DNA from: a virus
Virus record (IMG/VR): IMGVR_UViG_3300030090_003056
Location: 1-20,837 of that record
DNA: 20,837 nt
Direction: 5' to 3' (one strand)
Shown here: piece after piece, positions 19,627-20,837 of the stretch
Position numbering within the stretch: position 1 is the first letter of the stretch
Layout: the number at the start of each line of letters is the position of its first letter
Made by a program: the position numbers and the translations under genes
Notes under the pieces: generated by a model
Told to the model about the DNA's origin: nothing
Seen by the model: only the letters and a program-made list of their open reading frames with translations
Databases searched by the model: none

Positions 19627-20837
19627 TTAAATTGTACAACTTTCGCATTCTTCGTCTTCTATCTTTGTTTCAGGTACTTCATCTTTAAAACCTATAGGGT
19701 GTGCTGGTTCATCTTCATCTTTTTTACTATCGTATGTGTTTTGATAATATGAAGTCTTCCACCCTAATTTATATGTCGTTAGTAAATCTTGTGCCATAAC
19801 TGACACTGGTACTTGACCGTCTTCAAAGTGTTCTGGATTGTATGACCAGTTACCACTAATTGCTTGGTCAAAATATTTTTGCATAACAGAAACTATATTT
19901 ATATATCCATTCATATTTTTCATATCCCATAACAATGTGTAATGATTTTTAAGTTTATAATAATCAGGTACGACTTGTTTTAGTGGACCTTTCTTAGATT
20001 TCTTTACACTTAAATAATCTCTAGGTGGTTCAATACCATTCGTTGCATTACTGACAACACTAGATGATTCAGATGGCATCTGTGCTGACAACGTGCTATG
20101 TCTTAAACCATTGCTCTTAATATCATCTCTTAATTTATCCCAAGGTAAACTTAATTTTCTGTCTGTCAATTCATCTACATCTTTTTTATATGTATCTATG
20201 GGTAAAATACCATCTGCATATTTTGTTCTATCAAAGTATTCACACTTACCTTTTTCTTTAGCAAGATTACAACTTGCCCATAATAAATGAAACTGAAATG
20301 CCTCAGTAAGTTCATCTACTAATTTCCACGCATCTGGATTATCATAAGTAACTTTGTGCTTTGCAAGATAATGAGCAAGACCAATATAACCTATACCTAA
20401 ACTTCTTCTTGCTTTAGTAGATATTTCTGCCGCCCTCACTGGATACTTCTGGTGGTCTATTATTTCATCTAAACCTCTTACTGCTAAATCACATAAATCT
20501 TCTAGTTCATCAAGTGATTTCATTGCACCTACATTTATAGCACTTAATATACATAATGCTATCTCACCCTCACCATCTATGTGTTGTATTGGGTCTGTAG
20601 GTAACGTAATCTCTTGACACAAGTTAGACATATAAACTCTATCTTTAAAACTAGAATGAGTATTACAGTGGTCGATATTCATAATGTAAATACGACCTGT
20701 TTCTGCTCTCTCTTTTAATATGTCAAAAAATAATTGCTGACAACTAACTTTCTTTTTCTTAACGTGTTTTCTTTCTGCTTTTTCATACAGTGCATCAAAT
20801 TCATCAGTTCCCCAAGCATCATATAATTCAGGAACTT
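19627..20837 (-). CDS. nrdA: Class Ia ribonucleotide reductase, alpha subunit (C-terminal part)
   Basis: The reading frame continues to the right edge. The 402 codons seen here are the C-terminal half of a protein of about 760 aa. The upstream part VPELYDAWGTDEFDALYEKA runs straight into ERAETGRIYIMNIDHCNTHS, so an internal Met at 20682 is not the start. NLCQE (codon for the thiyl-radical Cys at 20619-20617) matches E. coli N437-C439-E441, and ALCILSAIN matches C462 of the redox pair. SYYQNT holds the Tyr pair of the radical pathway (Y730/Y731). The C-terminus ends CESCTI, the swinging dithiol that receives electrons from glutaredoxin or thioredoxin. The enzyme reduces ribonucleotides to deoxyribonucleotides with NrdB, encoded two genes downstream. 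Confidence 0.97.
   Translation of the reverse strand, partial: VPELYDAWGTDEFDALYEKAERKHVKKKKVSCQQLFFDILKERAETGRIYIMNIDHCNTHSSFKDRVYMSNLCQEITLPTDPIQHIDGEGEIALCILSAINVGAMKSLDELEDLCDLAVRGLDEIIDHQKYPVRAAEISTKARRSLGIGYIGLAHYLAKHKVTYDNPDAWKLVDELTEAFQFHLLWASCNLAKEKGKCEYFDRTKYADGILPIDTYKKDVDELTDRKLSLPWDKLRDDIKSNGLRHSTLSAQMPSESSSVVSNATNGIEPPRDYLSVKKSKKGPLKQVVPDYYKLKNHYTLLWDMKNMNGYINIVSVMQKYFDQAISGNWSYNPEHFEDGQVPVSVMAQDLLTTYKLGWKTSYYQNTYDSKKDEDEPAHPIGFKDEVPETKIEDEECESCTI

Noticed and set aside
19896-19903. TATAAATA on the minus strand inside nrdA
   Set aside because: It is central in a highly conserved enzyme gene, encoding a Tyr-Ile-Asn stretch, with no start codon close downstream.
20093-20290. Plus-strand ORF opposite nrdA, and other plus-strand ORFs throughout (for example 959-1180, 2216-2482, 9503-9778, 16329-16604)
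   Set aside because: All lie antisense to well-supported genes, have no good ribosome sites or domain patterns, and show the composition expected of reverse-frame shadows.
20682-20682. Met at 20682 as start of a short NrdA
   Set aside because: The frame is open upstream to the window edge and encodes conserved NrdA sequence (PELYDAWG, ERAETGRIY), so this Met is internal.
1-20837. tRNA genes, CRISPR arrays, insertion sequences or integrase/attachment sites
   Set aside because: I saw no cloverleaf with a GTTCGAAT-type arm, no regularly spaced direct repeats, no transposase or recombinase motif and no terminal repeats.

Overview
The window looks like part of a T4-like marine myovirus genome, most likely infecting an alphaproteobacterium of the SAR11 type (a 'pelagimyophage'). 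This is inference. The sequence is very AT-rich, every convincing gene lies on the minus strand, and genes are packed with ATGA/TAATG or short overlaps and almost no intergenic DNA. There is a class Ia ribonucleotide reductase block (nrdA, an intervening ORF, nrdB, a zinc ribbon, a RuvC-like nuclease) of the kind seen in T4-like cyanophages and pelagiphages, a long lipopolysaccharide/glycan cluster, and one good T4-late-type TATAAATA box. No capsid, tail or replication genes fall inside the window, so the phage assignment rests on gene content and layout.

Reading in the direction of transcription (high to low coordinates), 20837-17175 holds nucleotide metabolism and DNA processing: the C-terminal half of NrdA, an unknown 215-aa protein, NrdB, a small zinc-ribbon protein and a RuvC/RNase H-fold nuclease. 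From 17197 to about 5369 runs a sugar/envelope cluster: at least three GT-A type glycosyltransferases plus one divergent candidate, three paralogous GT-B-like proteins, a cupin, a metallo-beta-lactamase-fold protein, two SAM methyltransferases (one FkbM type), and a WbpB/WbpE/WbpD-like set (Gfo/Idh/MocA dehydrogenase, DegT aminotransferase, hexapeptide acyltransferase) that could make an acetylated 3-amino sugar. A membrane-anchored heavy-metal-associated (HMA) domain protein sits in the middle of this set.

From 5367 to 3541 is a run of small unknown ORFs, several with coiled-coil character, with candidate sigma70-like promoters. From 3578 to 1927 is a tight group of envelope proteins: a glycine-zipper protein with a 17-kDa-surface-antigen-like C-terminal module, a membrane-anchored protein carrying two copies of a similar Cys module, a tiny single-span membrane protein and an LPP20-like lipoprotein. 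Then come glutaredoxin, two small proteins sharing a KDNVIxFP N-terminus, a conserved-looking unknown behind the late-type promoter, and a membrane-anchored mitochondrial/c2-type cytochrome c. The edge holds a possible gene fragment.

The working picture is a phage that supplies deoxynucleotides for its own replication (RNR plus glutaredoxin), remodels surface glycans of host or virion, and sends several proteins to the host envelope. The most unusual of these are the cytochrome c and the HMA protein, which suggest support of host respiration or metal/redox handling during infection. Three short genes absent from a simple length-filtered ORF scan were recovered by hand (1520-1690, 2544-2720, 17716-17877), and several start codons were moved on the basis of ribosome binding sites.
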